Shown piece by piece: positions 7,341-14,735 of a stretch of DNA of 29,535 nt. Position numbers and translations under genes: made by a program. A model generated the notes under the pieces. The model saw only the letters and a program-made list of their open reading frames with translations, did no database searches and was not told where the DNA came from. Where the stretch lies: the NCBI GenBank assembly GCA_027035735.1, contig JALVUH010000122.1:1-29535 (forward strand), written 5' to 3'. Origin of the DNA: Nautiliaceae bacterium. GTDB taxonomy: Bacteria; Campylobacterota; Campylobacteria; Campylobacterales; Nautiliaceae. Position 1 is the first letter of the stretch, and each line of letters starts with the position of its first letter.

Positions 7341-8148
7341 CACACCAATAATAAATTATGAAAATATTTTTATAAAAATTGAATACAAAAACCCAGCAGG
7401 AAGTATTAAAGATAGACCAGCTTTATTTATGATAAAAGATGCTTTTTTAAAAGGATATAAAGAAATTGTAGAAGTAACAAGCGGAAATACAGGTATTGCC
7501 CTAAGCTTTTATGCAAATAAATTTAATATCAAACCAACAATATTTATGCCTAAAAGTTTTTCAATTGAAAGACAAAAACTTTTAAAAGCTTATGGAGCAA
7601 ACTTAATTTTAACAGAAGGAAATATAAATGATGCCATAAAAGAAGCACAAGAGTATATAAAAAAAACAAAAGCTTATTTTACAAATCAATTTTCAAATCC
7701 ATTAAATTCTCTTTCTCATGAACAAACTACAGCCCTTGAAATTATTAACCAATATATTCCAAAAACTTTTGTAGCAAGTATTGGCAGTGGTGGAACGCTT
7801 ATGGGAATAGCTAAAGTATTAAAACCTTTAGGAGTAAAGATTATAGCAGTTGAACCTAAAAACGCCCCTATAATCTATAATAAATTATATAACAAAAATT
7901 TACCAATAAAACCTCATAAAATCCAAGGAATTGGAGCTGGATTTATTCCTGAAAATGTAGATTTAAATCTAATTGATGAGGTAGTTTTAGTAGATGAAGA
8001 TGAAGCAATTAATTTAATGAAAAATTTACCAAAAAAAGGAATTACTGGAGGAATTAGCACAGCAGCAAATATAATAGCGGCAAAAAATTACGAAAAAGCT
8101 TTAACAGTAGCACCTGATGGAATAGATAAATATCTAAGTATACTTTAA
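7333..8148 (+). CDS. cysM: CysM/CysK-like PLP-dependent cysteine synthase, short form
   Basis: A 271-residue fold-type II PLP enzyme. NPAGSIKDR (19-27) holds the PLP-binding lysine (Lys25). TSGNTGIAL is the substrate Asn loop, GSGGTLMG the phosphate-binding loop, and the C-terminal APDGIDKYLS fits the CysM pattern (Asp before KYLS) rather than CysK. The protein is some 30 residues shorter than usual because its N-terminus begins directly at the motif before the lysine. AGGAG lies upstream of the ATG. The expected reaction is O-acetylserine (or O-phosphoserine) plus sulfide or thiosulfate to cysteine. It is translationally coupled to a membrane glycosylation gene, an odd partner. Its stop overlaps that of the convergent mltC gene. 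Confidence 0.82.
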   Translation: MFNTPIINYENIFIKIEYKNPAGSIKDRPALFMIKDAFLKGYKEIVEVTSGNTGIALSFYANKFNIKPTIFMPKSFSIERQKLLKAYGANLILTEGNINDAIKEAQEYIKKTKAYFTNQFSNPLNSLSHEQTTALEIINQYIPKTFVASIGSGGTLMGIAKVLKPLGVKIIAVEPKNAPIIYNKLYNKNLPIKPHKIQGIGAGFIPENVDLNLIDEVVLVDEDEAINLMKNLPKKGITGGISTAANIIAAKNYEKALTVAPDGIDKYLSIL

Positions 8149-9269
8149 ATTCCTATAAATTTTTTTTGATTATTTAATACTTTAGGTAAATAATTTCTAG
8201 CTTCCTTAGTTGGAAGATTATATATAAGTCTTTTATAAACTTCTCTTGGAGATAAAGAATTTATAATAGATATTGCTCTATTTTTATCTGAACTAAACAC
8301 TCTTAATACATTTCCAACTCCTGCATTATAAGCACTTATCATACAATAAGTTCTACTTAAAGGATTTTTTATCCTTGATAAATATTTATAATACAATACA
8401 TTTAAATAAGCAACTCCTATATGAATATTGTTTGAAGAAATAAATAAAAATTGACGACTTGGAATATGTCTATATCCATATGCTCTTTCAAATCCTTCAA
8501 CACCTGCTGTATATGGAACAATTTGCATTAATCCATAAGCAGGCACATAACTTACAGCATAAGGATTAAAATCACTTTCAGTTTTAATAATTCCTAAAAT
8601 AAGTGATTTGTCTATATGGTATTTAGCAGAATAAATTTTTACATAATATAAATATTTTTTTACTCTTATATTTTCGGAATTTTTAGCAAGCTTTATTTTT
8701 ACATAATAATAAAATTTTCCATTTATATATCTTTTGTGTAGATTATGCTTTATTAAATAATAAGCATATCTTTTCGCTCTCCAGAGATAAAGCACAGGTT
8801 TATTTTCAAAATCATATACTTGATATGCAAGAAAAGGTTTACCTTTTAAAACAATTTTATCACTAAATAAATCCACACTTCTTGGATCATCTGGCATCAA
8901 AATTGCATTTACAATAGCCTTTTGCAAATAAGTTTTTTTTAAAGCATCTACTTCAAGATAACCTTTTTGAAAATTAATTATTGCTCTTGCTTTATAATTT
9001 TGAGTATATTTAACAAATGTAGTTTGAGAAGGCATTTTTGGATTTGGCCAAATAATAATAAATTTTTTAAAATTTTTTATCTCTTTTCTAAAATTTACTA
9101 AATAATATTTAACATCATAAACAAATCTTCTTGGATGATGAATATAATATCTAGATTTTGCCCTTAAAAATATAGAAGGATTCTTTTTTATCACTGATTC
9201 ACTTAACAACTGATAGTCATTAACACTACAACCAACAAAAAATAAAAAAATAAATATCAAAATTATCAT
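8145..9269 (-). CDS. mltC: Membrane-bound lytic murein transglycosylase C (lipoprotein)
   Basis: A 374-residue protein that begins with a hydrophobic signal ending in the lipobox FVGC (Cys14), so it is likely an outer- or inner-membrane lipoprotein. The middle (about 40-200) resembles the MltC N-terminal domain. The SLT domain starts near 215: catalytic Glu231 in IIKTESDFNPYA, YGLMQIVP (245-252) and SAYNAGVGNV toward the end. It should cleave peptidoglycan glycan strands to 1,6-anhydro products in the periplasm. It is the last gene of the minus-strand operon and overlaps the antiporter gene by 4 nt. Its stop codon overlaps that of the convergent cysM-like gene, leaving no room for a separate terminator. 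Confidence 0.9.
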   Translation of the reverse strand: MIILIFIFLFFVGCSVNDYQLLSESVIKKNPSIFLRAKSRYYIHHPRRFVYDVKYYLVNFRKEIKNFKKFIIIWPNPKMPSQTTFVKYTQNYKARAIINFQKGYLEVDALKKTYLQKAIVNAILMPDDPRSVDLFSDKIVLKGKPFLAYQVYDFENKPVLYLWRAKRYAYYLIKHNLHKRYINGKFYYYVKIKLAKNSENIRVKKYLYYVKIYSAKYHIDKSLILGIIKTESDFNPYAVSYVPAYGLMQIVPYTAGVEGFERAYGYRHIPSRQFLFISSNNIHIGVAYLNVLYYKYLSRIKNPLSRTYCMISAYNAGVGNVLRVFSSDKNRAISIINSLSPREVYKRLIYNLPTKEARNYLPKVLNNQKKFIGI

Positions 9270-10813
9270 TCCACATTCTCTATTTCAAAAATTTCAGCAT
9301 CAATCTCATCGGCTAATTTTTTATAAGTTTTATTTGAAATACTCCCATTTCTATACAATTCAAACAAATACTCTTTCTCTTTTATTAAAATCTCTCTTTT
9401 AATTTTTAAATATTCTTCTTGTTTGAATTCATTAACATCAATATTTAAAGATTTAATTTTATTAGTTAATGAATCTAATTTCGCTCTATAATCTCTAATC
9501 AAATCATTATAAATACTTTCACTTATTAACATTTTTGATTTTAACTCATTTATATAAGCTATAATATTTTGAATAATTTTTATTTTAGTTTTTACCTCTT
9601 CATATTCTAAAATTTTTACCTTTGAAATATTTAATTTAAAAATTTTAATTAAAAAAGGCATAGTAATACCTTGAATCAAAATAGAAAGCAATACTACACC
9701 AAACACCATCGTAACAATTAATTCTTTATATTTAAAACTATCAGGCAAGCTCATCGCAAGAACCATCGTAAGAGCACCTCTTATACCTCCCCATCCCATA
9801 ATAATAGACCAAGAAAATGGAAATTTATAAGAAGTTTTTGCAAAAATTCCCCATGTAATAAAAACAATTAAATATCTAGCAACCATCATAGCAACATAAG
9901 CTATTACTATCCATTGCCAATAATTTATGAGCAAATCTATATTTATACTAAGTCCAATAAGTAAAAATATTAAAGAGTTTGCAAGAAATGCTACATAATT
10001 CCAAAATGTCTCAGTTGTTAGCTTAATAGAAGGATATACACCATTACCAAATCCTTTCTCTCCTATCACAAGACCAGCTGCAACTGTACTCATTACTCCA
10101 GAAGCACCTAATTTATCTGCTAAAATAAAAGAAAAATAAGCAGCCACACTTGTAATAGTAATAGTTACCATTGGGTCATAAATTTTTTTTATCACTTCTG
10201 AAGTAAATATTCCTAAAATATATCCTATCAAAAGCCCAAAACCTACAACAAAGAAAAAATCTATTATGGCCTCATCATAAGATGAAAGTCTCTTTTGAAT
10301 AAGAGCCAAAATTAAACTAAAAACAACAATAGAAGTTCCATCATTCAATAAACTTTCACTATCTACTAAAAATCTTAATCTTCTAGGAACTCCTAGTTTT
10401 TCAAAAATACTAATAACTGCCACTGGGTCAGTAGCGGCTACAGCAGCTCCAAATAAAAGTCCTATTGATAAAGAGATTTTTTCAAAAAATTCTTTACCTA
10501 TACCCATAAACACAACAGCTGTAATTATCGTAGATAAAATAACTCCAGGAATTACTAATGTCAAAATTACGGGAAAGTCTCTTTTTAAATCATCAAATTT
10601 TAAATGAATAGCAGTTTGAAAAATAAGAGGTGGCAAAAATACATAATACAATAAATCTTTTGATAAATGAGGTGCATTTAATAAATGATAATAACCTATC
10701 GCTAATCCAACTAATACTAATGCAATAGTATATGGTAAATTAAATTTATTTGCAATAATTGAAACAATAGAAGTTATTATTAATAAAATTAAAAATGTAA
10801 CTTCTATTCCCAT
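9266..10813 (-). CDS. CPA1-family Na+/H+ antiporter with C-terminal coiled coil
   Basis: A 515-residue antiporter. About twelve hydrophobic segments cover residues 1-395; the ion-binding motifs are AATDPVAV (126-133, Asp129) and ESLLNDGTS (153-161, Asn157-Asp158), the ND pair of electroneutral CPA1 exchangers. GWGGIRGALTM is also conserved. The last 120 residues are a charged, helical cytoplasmic tail, probably regulatory. It would export Na+ (or K+) in exchange for H+ at the inner membrane, useful for a marine organism. The ATG directly follows the stop of the 88-residue gene (TAAATG) and its own end overlaps mltC by 4 nt, so the genes are one operon. Ion preference is not readable. Confidence 0.92.
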   Translation of the reverse strand: MGIEVTFLILLIITSIVSIIANKFNLPYTIALVLVGLAIGYYHLLNAPHLSKDLLYYVFLPPLIFQTAIHLKFDDLKRDFPVILTLVIPGVILSTIITAVVFMGIGKEFFEKISLSIGLLFGAAVAATDPVAVISIFEKLGVPRRLRFLVDSESLLNDGTSIVVFSLILALIQKRLSSYDEAIIDFFFVVGFGLLIGYILGIFTSEVIKKIYDPMVTITITSVAAYFSFILADKLGASGVMSTVAAGLVIGEKGFGNGVYPSIKLTTETFWNYVAFLANSLIFLLIGLSINIDLLINYWQWIVIAYVAMMVARYLIVFITWGIFAKTSYKFPFSWSIIMGWGGIRGALTMVLAMSLPDSFKYKELIVTMVFGVVLLSILIQGITMPFLIKIFKLNISKVKILEYEEVKTKIKIIQNIIAYINELKSKMLISESIYNDLIRDYRAKLDSLTNKIKSLNIDVNEFKQEEYLKIKREILIKEKEYLFELYRNGSISNKTYKKLADEIDAEIFEIENVE

Positions 10814-11080
10814 TTACTCTCTTATAAAAAATTCTATTATTATAAATTTTAATATAGGAGCAAAATAAGAAATTATTTCAGGCTCTGTTAATATTTCAAT
10901 TAAAAAAATTTTCAACTTATCTTTAGAAGGATTATTTAAAACCTCCAAAAAAATAGTAATATCAATACCTGGATCTGCCTGTTTTAACTTTTTTTTTGCT
11001 TCTTCTATACTTAAAGATGTAAAATCTTTACCTTCTAATAAAGCTTTTAATTTTTTCTTTTTTAAAGCTAATTCATCCAT
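10814..11080 (-). CDS. Small protein of unknown function (88 aa)
   Basis: I do not recognise this protein. The first 40 residues are lysine-rich and helical (KKKKLKALL, EEAKKKLKQ); the last 25 form a hydrophobic stretch (ISYFAPILKFIIIEFFIRE) that may be one membrane or membrane-surface helix. It overlaps the YqjE-like gene by 8 nt and its stop touches the antiporter ATG, so it is surely translated as part of the operon. Its place after yqjD/yqjE-like genes parallels the third small gene (yqjK) of the E. coli yqjD-yqjE-yqjK cluster, but I see no sequence similarity that would support that name. Confidence 0.75.
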   Translation of the reverse strand: MDELALKKKKLKALLEGKDFTSLSIEEAKKKLKQADPGIDITIFLEVLNNPSKDKLKIFLIEILTEPEIISYFAPILKFIIIEFFIRE

Positions 11081-11396
11081 TATTTTTCTTTAAACTATTA
11101 AGTACAAAAATTCCTATAATAAAAAATAAAATACTTATAATAAATAAAGAATTAATTGTTCCAATAAAATTTTTCAATAAAAAAAATAATCCTAAACAAA
11201 ATGCAACAATAGCAATAACAAATAAAATTCCTACTATAAAAATACCTAAAAAAGATAAGAAAATATTAAAAAAAGTTTTTTGAAGATTTTTATATTCTTT
11301 TTCTAAAAACTCTTCACTTCCTTCCTTAAAAGCCCTAACTTCAGCCTCTACCAAATCAAAAAAAGCAATCACAAAATCACTTATTGTTACTTTCAT
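11073..11396 (-). CDS. YqjE-like small membrane protein (phage-holin-superfamily type)
   Basis: A 107-residue protein with an N-terminal amphipathic/charged region (1-40) and two long membrane segments (about 45-73 and 78-101), ending in KKNNG. The plan of a short cytoplasmic N-terminus plus a two-helix hairpin, and a position directly after a YqjD/ElaB-like gene, fit the YqjE family. Function in that family is not well defined. It overlaps the YqjD-like gene by 4 nt and the 88-residue gene by 8 nt. The assignment rests mainly on architecture and context. Confidence 0.7.
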   Translation of the reverse strand: MKVTISDFVIAFFDLVEAEVRAFKEGSEEFLEKEYKNLQKTFFNIFLSFLGIFIVGILFVIAIVAFCLGLFFLLKNFIGTINSLFIISILFFIIGIFVLNSLKKNNG

Positions 11397-11725
11397 TTTT
11401 TTATTTTTCCTATTAAATAACCTATTCCAAATGCTCCAATTAAAGCAACTGCTGGATGATTTTTAGTAAAATCTTCTAATGAATCTATTATTTTTTTTGA
11501 TTTTTCCTTTACTTCTTCAATTTTTTCTTCAGGAATTTTTTCTTTTAATTTTTCTAAATCAATTTTTTGAGGAAGATTTTTAAGTTCTTCAATTACATCT
11601 TTAGGCAAATATTCCTCTAAAGATTTTTTAATATCTTCATTTTTTTCTTTTTGAAGAGATTCTACAGCCTTTGATAATTTTTCTATTTCTTCTTTTAATT
11701 GTGCAATTTCATTTTGTGTAGCCAT
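11393..11725 (-). CDS. YqjD/ElaB-like (DUF883-type) tail-anchored protein
   Basis: A 110-residue protein starting at MATQNEIAQL. Residues 1-80 are a charged coiled coil; the C-terminus has a short glycine-rich membrane helix (VALIGAFGIGYLIGKIKK), the glycine-zipper anchor seen in ElaB/YqjD proteins. In E. coli these bind the inner membrane by the C-terminus and the ribosome by the N-terminus in stationary phase. An ATG six codons further upstream is possible, but the inner one has the strong GGAGGGG ribosome site directly before it, so 11725 is chosen. First gene of a five-gene operon ending in mltC. Confidence 0.77.
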   Translation of the reverse strand: MATQNEIAQLKEEIEKLSKAVESLQKEKNEDIKKSLEEYLPKDVIEELKNLPQKIDLEKLKEKIPEEKIEEVKEKSKKIIDSLEDFTKNHPAVALIGAFGIGYLIGKIKK

Positions 11726-11762
11726 TTCCCCTCCTTTAATCATTTATAACAATTTTAACTTC

Positions 11763-11768
11763 ATTATA
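11763..11768 (-). promoter_or_regulatory. Candidate -10 box for the yqjD-like/antiporter/mltC operon
   Basis: TATAAT on the minus strand, 37 nt upstream of the chosen ATG. A second option, TATAAA at 11743-11748, is closer to the gene. A TTGACA lies only 9 nt before the first box, too near to serve as its -35 but about 29 nt before the second. The choice between them cannot be made from sequence. Confidence 0.4.
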
Positions 11769-11819
11769 TTAAATTGTCAATACAAATTAAAAAAGATTAT
11801 ATATATTGAAGTATTTGAA

Positions 11820-11896
11820 TGGAGCCGGCGAAGGGACTCGAACCCCCGACCTGCTGATTACAAATCAGCTGCTCTAGCCAACTGAGCTACGCCGGC
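11820..11896 (-). tRNA. tRNA-Thr (anticodon UGU)
   Basis: Cloverleaf reads cleanly on the minus strand: acceptor GCCGGCG paired with CGCCGGC, D arm GCTC/GAGC, anticodon stem GCTGA/TCAGC with loop TTTGTAA giving anticodon TGT, T loop TTCGAGT, discriminator T and an encoded CCA. The stems are strongly G+C-rich in an A+T-rich genome, consistent with growth at raised temperature. It is 76 nt downstream of tRNA-Asn and may be processed from the same transcript. Confidence 0.96.
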
Positions 11897-11972
11897 AAGT
11901 AGTGAAATTTGAGTCAAATTTAAATAAGGGTATTTTAAATATAGTGTCAAAGGATAATTGATATAGATTAGA

Positions 11973-12048
11973 TGGCTCCGGCGGCAGGACTCGAACCTGC
12001 GACCCGACGGTTAACAGCCGTCTGCTCTACCGACTGAGCTACGCCGGA
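11973..12048 (-). tRNA. tRNA-Asn (anticodon GUU)
   Basis: Acceptor TCCGGCG pairs with CGCCGGA, D arm GCTC/GAGC, anticodon stem GACGG/CCGTC with loop CTGTTAA giving GTT, T stem GCAGG/CCTGC with TTCGAGT loop, discriminator G and encoded CCA. It lies 58 bp downstream of argJ on the same strand, with its own TATAAT 12 nt ahead of the mature 5' end. Confidence 0.96.
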
Positions 12049-12059
12049 ATGTGTTTGAA

Positions 12060-12065
12060 ATTATA
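12060..12065 (-). promoter_or_regulatory. -10 box for tRNA-Asn (and probably tRNA-Thr)
   Basis: TATAAT on the minus strand placed to start transcription about 5 nt before the mature tRNA. A 20-nt block around it is identical to the block around the rpmB promoter, which supports it as a real promoter. Confidence 0.65.
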
Positions 12066-12106
12066 TCAAAAAGAAAAAAAAATGCAAGAGTTTTTAAAAA
12101 ATTTTT

Positions 12107-13282
12107 TTAAGTTCTATATTCTGCATTTATTTTTACATAATCATAACTCAAATCACATCCATAAGCTGTAAATTCTCCATCCCCTATTCCTAAATCTACA
12201 TAAATTTTAAATTCTTTTCTTTTCATTATTTCATGAGCTTTTCTCTCAGTTTCTCTATCAAAAATTATTTTTCCTCTATCATAAACTACCACATTTTCAA
12301 ATGCTATTTTCAATCTCTTTTCATAGCATTCAACTCCACTAGCCCCTACAGTTGAAGCAATTCTTCCCCAGTTAGGATCTTCTCCAAAAAGTGCTGTTTT
12401 TACAAGAAGTGAATTTGTAAGATTTTTTGCAACTATTTTTGCTTCATTTTTATCTTTTGCACCACTTACTACAAATGCTACAGCTTTAGTAGCACCTTCT
12501 CCATCTCTTACAATATCAAGAGCTAATTTTTGCATAACTTTTTTAAGAGCTTCCCTAAAAGCCTCTTTTTCATAATCAGCACTTCTTGTAGTCATTAAAA
12601 AAACACTATCATTCGTAGAAGTATCCCCATCTACACTTATAGCATTAAAAGTAACTTCATTAATTTCACTTAAAATCTCTTTCATTTCATTTTCTGGAAT
12701 ATTAGCATCAGTAGTTATAAAACAAAGCATTGTCGCCATTGCCGGATTTATCATCCCAGCACCTTTAGCAACTCCTCCTATTCTAAATTTTCCAAATTCA
12801 CCTTCAACTTCAAAAGCTACAACTTTTGGAAAAGAATCAGTTGTCATAATAGCTTTAGCAAATTTATTTGAATTTTTTTCATTAAAATCAAACTTTTCAA
12901 TACCTTTTTTTATTTTTTCTTTATCAAGTCTTACTCCAATTACACCAGTTGAACTCATCAAAGGATTTTTTACATGAATTTTAGTAGAAAGAAACTCTAA
13001 AATCTCTACAATATCTTTTATACCATCTTCTCCAGTTAAAGCATTTGCATTTTTAGAATTTGCTAGAATGAAATTTGTTTTTTTTATATTTTTTAATAAA
13101 ACATATTTAATAGGAGCTGCTTGAAATTTATTAGTAGTAAAAAGATAAACTATATCCATTTCTTTATCACTTCTAATAAATCCAAGATCAAATCCATCTT
13201 TTTTAAATCCTGCATTTACTCCACTTGCATATATTCCCTCAACTGCACAAATTCCATTTTCAATAGGTGTAATTCTAAACAT
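12107..13282 (-). CDS. argJ: Bifunctional ornithine acetyltransferase / N-acetylglutamate synthase
   Basis: A 391-residue ArgJ of normal length. The autocleavage region is KGAGMINPAMATML (173-186), with Thr184 expected to become the N-terminal nucleophile of the beta chain after cleavage between Ala183 and Thr184. Other family stretches are ANSKNANALTG (74-84), MSSTGVIG (109-116) and GEDPNWGRI near 300. It recycles the acetyl group from N-acetylornithine to glutamate in arginine biosynthesis and may also use acetyl-CoA. AAAGGA precedes the ATG. It follows the K+ channel gene after 9 bp on the same strand and is probably co-transcribed, with no clear functional link. Confidence 0.96.
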   Translation of the reverse strand: MFRITPIENGICAVEGIYASGVNAGFKKDGFDLGFIRSDKEMDIVYLFTTNKFQAAPIKYVLLKNIKKTNFILANSKNANALTGEDGIKDIVEILEFLSTKIHVKNPLMSSTGVIGVRLDKEKIKKGIEKFDFNEKNSNKFAKAIMTTDSFPKVVAFEVEGEFGKFRIGGVAKGAGMINPAMATMLCFITTDANIPENEMKEILSEINEVTFNAISVDGDTSTNDSVFLMTTRSADYEKEAFREALKKVMQKLALDIVRDGEGATKAVAFVVSGAKDKNEAKIVAKNLTNSLLVKTALFGEDPNWGRIASTVGASGVECYEKRLKIAFENVVVYDRGKIIFDRETERKAHEIMKRKEFKIYVDLGIGDGEFTAYGCDLSYDYVKINAEYRT

Positions 13283-13291
13283 ATTTTTCCT

Positions 13292-14431
13292 TTAAATAAA
13301 ATCTATCTCTTTTGGTTTTTTAGAACTTCTTATAATTTTTCTCGCTTTCCTCATATCTTGAGAAGTTCCTATTACAAGCAATACATCTCCTGGTTTTATA
13401 GTCACTTCTCCTTTAGGAACAGGTATAAATTTACCATTTTCTTCTTTTATACCAACAACTGTAACATTAAGCAAATCTCTAAGATGAGCTTCTTTGAGCT
13501 TTTTATATGCTACCCATGATTTTTTAGAAACTGTAATTTCTTCCAAATCTAAAGGAGTATCTACAGAATATACAAATTCTTCTAAAATATTTTTAACATC
13601 AGGGTCAACTGTAATAGCTGTCATTCTTTTAGCTACAAGTTTTGTAGGAGATAAAACTTCATTTGCACCAAGTCTTTTTAATTTTTCTATCTCTTCATCT
13701 GTTTGGGCTATTGAGAGAATATAATATGGATGTCTTCCAAGATCTTTTTCATAAAGTCTAACTGAACTTATAACTGCAATATTATCAGGGATATTATTTG
13801 AAAGAGTAATTACTCCTTTTGCACTGCTTAAGTGAGATTTTTTCATAGCAAGCAATGTATGTGGGTCTCCTTTTACAAAATAAGGATATTTATATTTTTT
13901 TGCAATTTCTTCTAAATTTTCTGAAGGATCAATAACTACAAAAGGAATTTGAGTATTTCTAAGTTCTTTTGTCAAATTGATTGTATAATCGTTGTGATAA
14001 CATATAACCATATGATTTTTTAATCTTGCTATTTTATAAAGCATTCTATTCTCCTTAAACAGTGCAAGTAAACGCCCCTTATTTATAACTTCAACCAATA
14101 TTCCCACAGCATATGAAAATATAGCAAATCCACCAATTATCAAAAATAATGTAAAAATTCTACCCAGCTGAGAAATAGGAGCAATTTCTCCAAATCCAAC
14201 AGTCGTAAAAGTAATACCTGTTTGATAAAGTGCATCCATCAAAGAAAAATTATCAATCCAGATATATCCAAGAGTCCCAACTAATGTAATCAATATAGTA
14301 AGAATAATAGGAGTTCTGAATGGCTTAAGTTCTCCCCAAATTTCTGGGCTTAAATCAACTTCAGGTTTGGAGGAAGTCTCCCAATGCAGAAAATTAGCTA
14401 ATTTTTTAAGAAAAGATTCATTTTTTTTCAT
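13292..14431 (-). CDS. K+ channel with C-terminal RCK (TrkA-N/TrkA-C) domains
   Basis: A 379-residue two-helix potassium channel. TM1 is about 41-59, pore helix and filter TTVGFGE at 76-82, TM2 about 91-114, followed by an RCK/TrkA-N domain (about 138-255) and TrkA-C (about 285-370), as in MthK. The filter has Phe where TVGYG is commonest, a known variant. The nucleotide-binding loop is unusual: after HMVIC (140-144) comes YHNDYTINL instead of a GxGxxG motif, so NAD binding by the canonical loop seems unlikely. No AGGA-type ribosome site precedes the ATG; instead GGGG, part of the rpmB terminator hairpin, lies seven nt upstream. Followed by argJ after 9 bp. Confidence 0.92.
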   Translation of the reverse strand: MKKNESFLKKLANFLHWETSSKPEVDLSPEIWGELKPFRTPIILTILITLVGTLGYIWIDNFSLMDALYQTGITFTTVGFGEIAPISQLGRIFTLFLIIGGFAIFSYAVGILVEVINKGRLLALFKENRMLYKIARLKNHMVICYHNDYTINLTKELRNTQIPFVVIDPSENLEEIAKKYKYPYFVKGDPHTLLAMKKSHLSSAKGVITLSNNIPDNIAVISSVRLYEKDLGRHPYYILSIAQTDEEIEKLKRLGANEVLSPTKLVAKRMTAITVDPDVKNILEEFVYSVDTPLDLEEITVSKKSWVAYKKLKEAHLRDLLNVTVVGIKEENGKFIPVPKGEVTIKPGDVLLVIGTSQDMRKARKIIRSSKKPKEIDFI

Positions 14432-14432
14432 T

Positions 14433-14458
14433 AAAAAACCCCATCAAAATGGGGAAAA
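14433..14458 (-). terminator. Intrinsic terminator of rpmB, abutting the K+ channel start
   Basis: On the minus strand CCCCAT-TTTG-ATGGGG (14454 to 14439) forms a 6-bp stem with a 4-nt loop followed by six T. It lies directly after the rpmB stop and ends two nt before the channel ATG, so the channel's GGGG, the only ribosome-site candidate, is inside the stem. Confidence 0.75.
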
Positions 14459-14459
14459 A

Positions 14460-14645
14460 TTATACAGATTTTTTCAAGCTTTTTAAACAGCTTGTACAAA
14501 TTTTAATTCTTTTGTGAACACCATCAATTTCAACTCTTACATGTTGAATATTTGGATTAAATTTATGTCTTGTCTTTCTATTTGAGTGGCTTACTCTATT
14601 TCCAAATTGAGGACCTTTACCACAAATTTCGCATTTTCTTGCCAT
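14460..14645 (-). CDS. rpmB: Ribosomal protein bL28, zinc-binding form
   Basis: A 61-residue bL28 (MARKCEICGKGPQFGNRVSH at the start). Two cysteine pairs, Cys5/Cys8 and Cys50/Cys53, make this the zinc-ribbon C+ form. AAAGGAT precedes the ATG. It has its own promoter (TATAAT at 14677-14682) and an intrinsic terminator, so it can be a monocistronic unit between dapD and the channel gene. Confidence 0.97.
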   Translation of the reverse strand: MARKCEICGKGPQFGNRVSHSNRKTRHKFNPNIQHVRVEIDGVHKRIKICTSCLKSLKKSV

Positions 14646-14676
14646 TTATTATCCTTTTTAGGTTTTTAAGTTTGAA

Positions 14677-14682
14677 ATTATA
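14677..14682 (-). promoter_or_regulatory. -10 box of rpmB
   Basis: TATAAT on the minus strand, about 31 nt before the ATG, inside a 20-nt block identical to that at the tRNA-Asn promoter. The block contains TTTGA and TCAAA arms as an imperfect palindrome around the -10. Confidence 0.65.
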
Positions 14683-14735
14683 TCAAAAATTTCAAATTTT
14701 AATCTTTAATTTTTTCCTTTTGAAAAGGAAGTTTA

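Noticed and set aside
11820..12048. tRNA pair as an integration site for a mobile element
   Set aside because: No integrase, no direct repeat of the tRNA 3' end and no foreign-looking genes nearby.
14714..14730. TTCCTT...AAGGAA inverted repeat as terminator of dapD
   Set aside because: On the dapD strand it is followed by A residues, not T, so it does not fit an intrinsic terminator.
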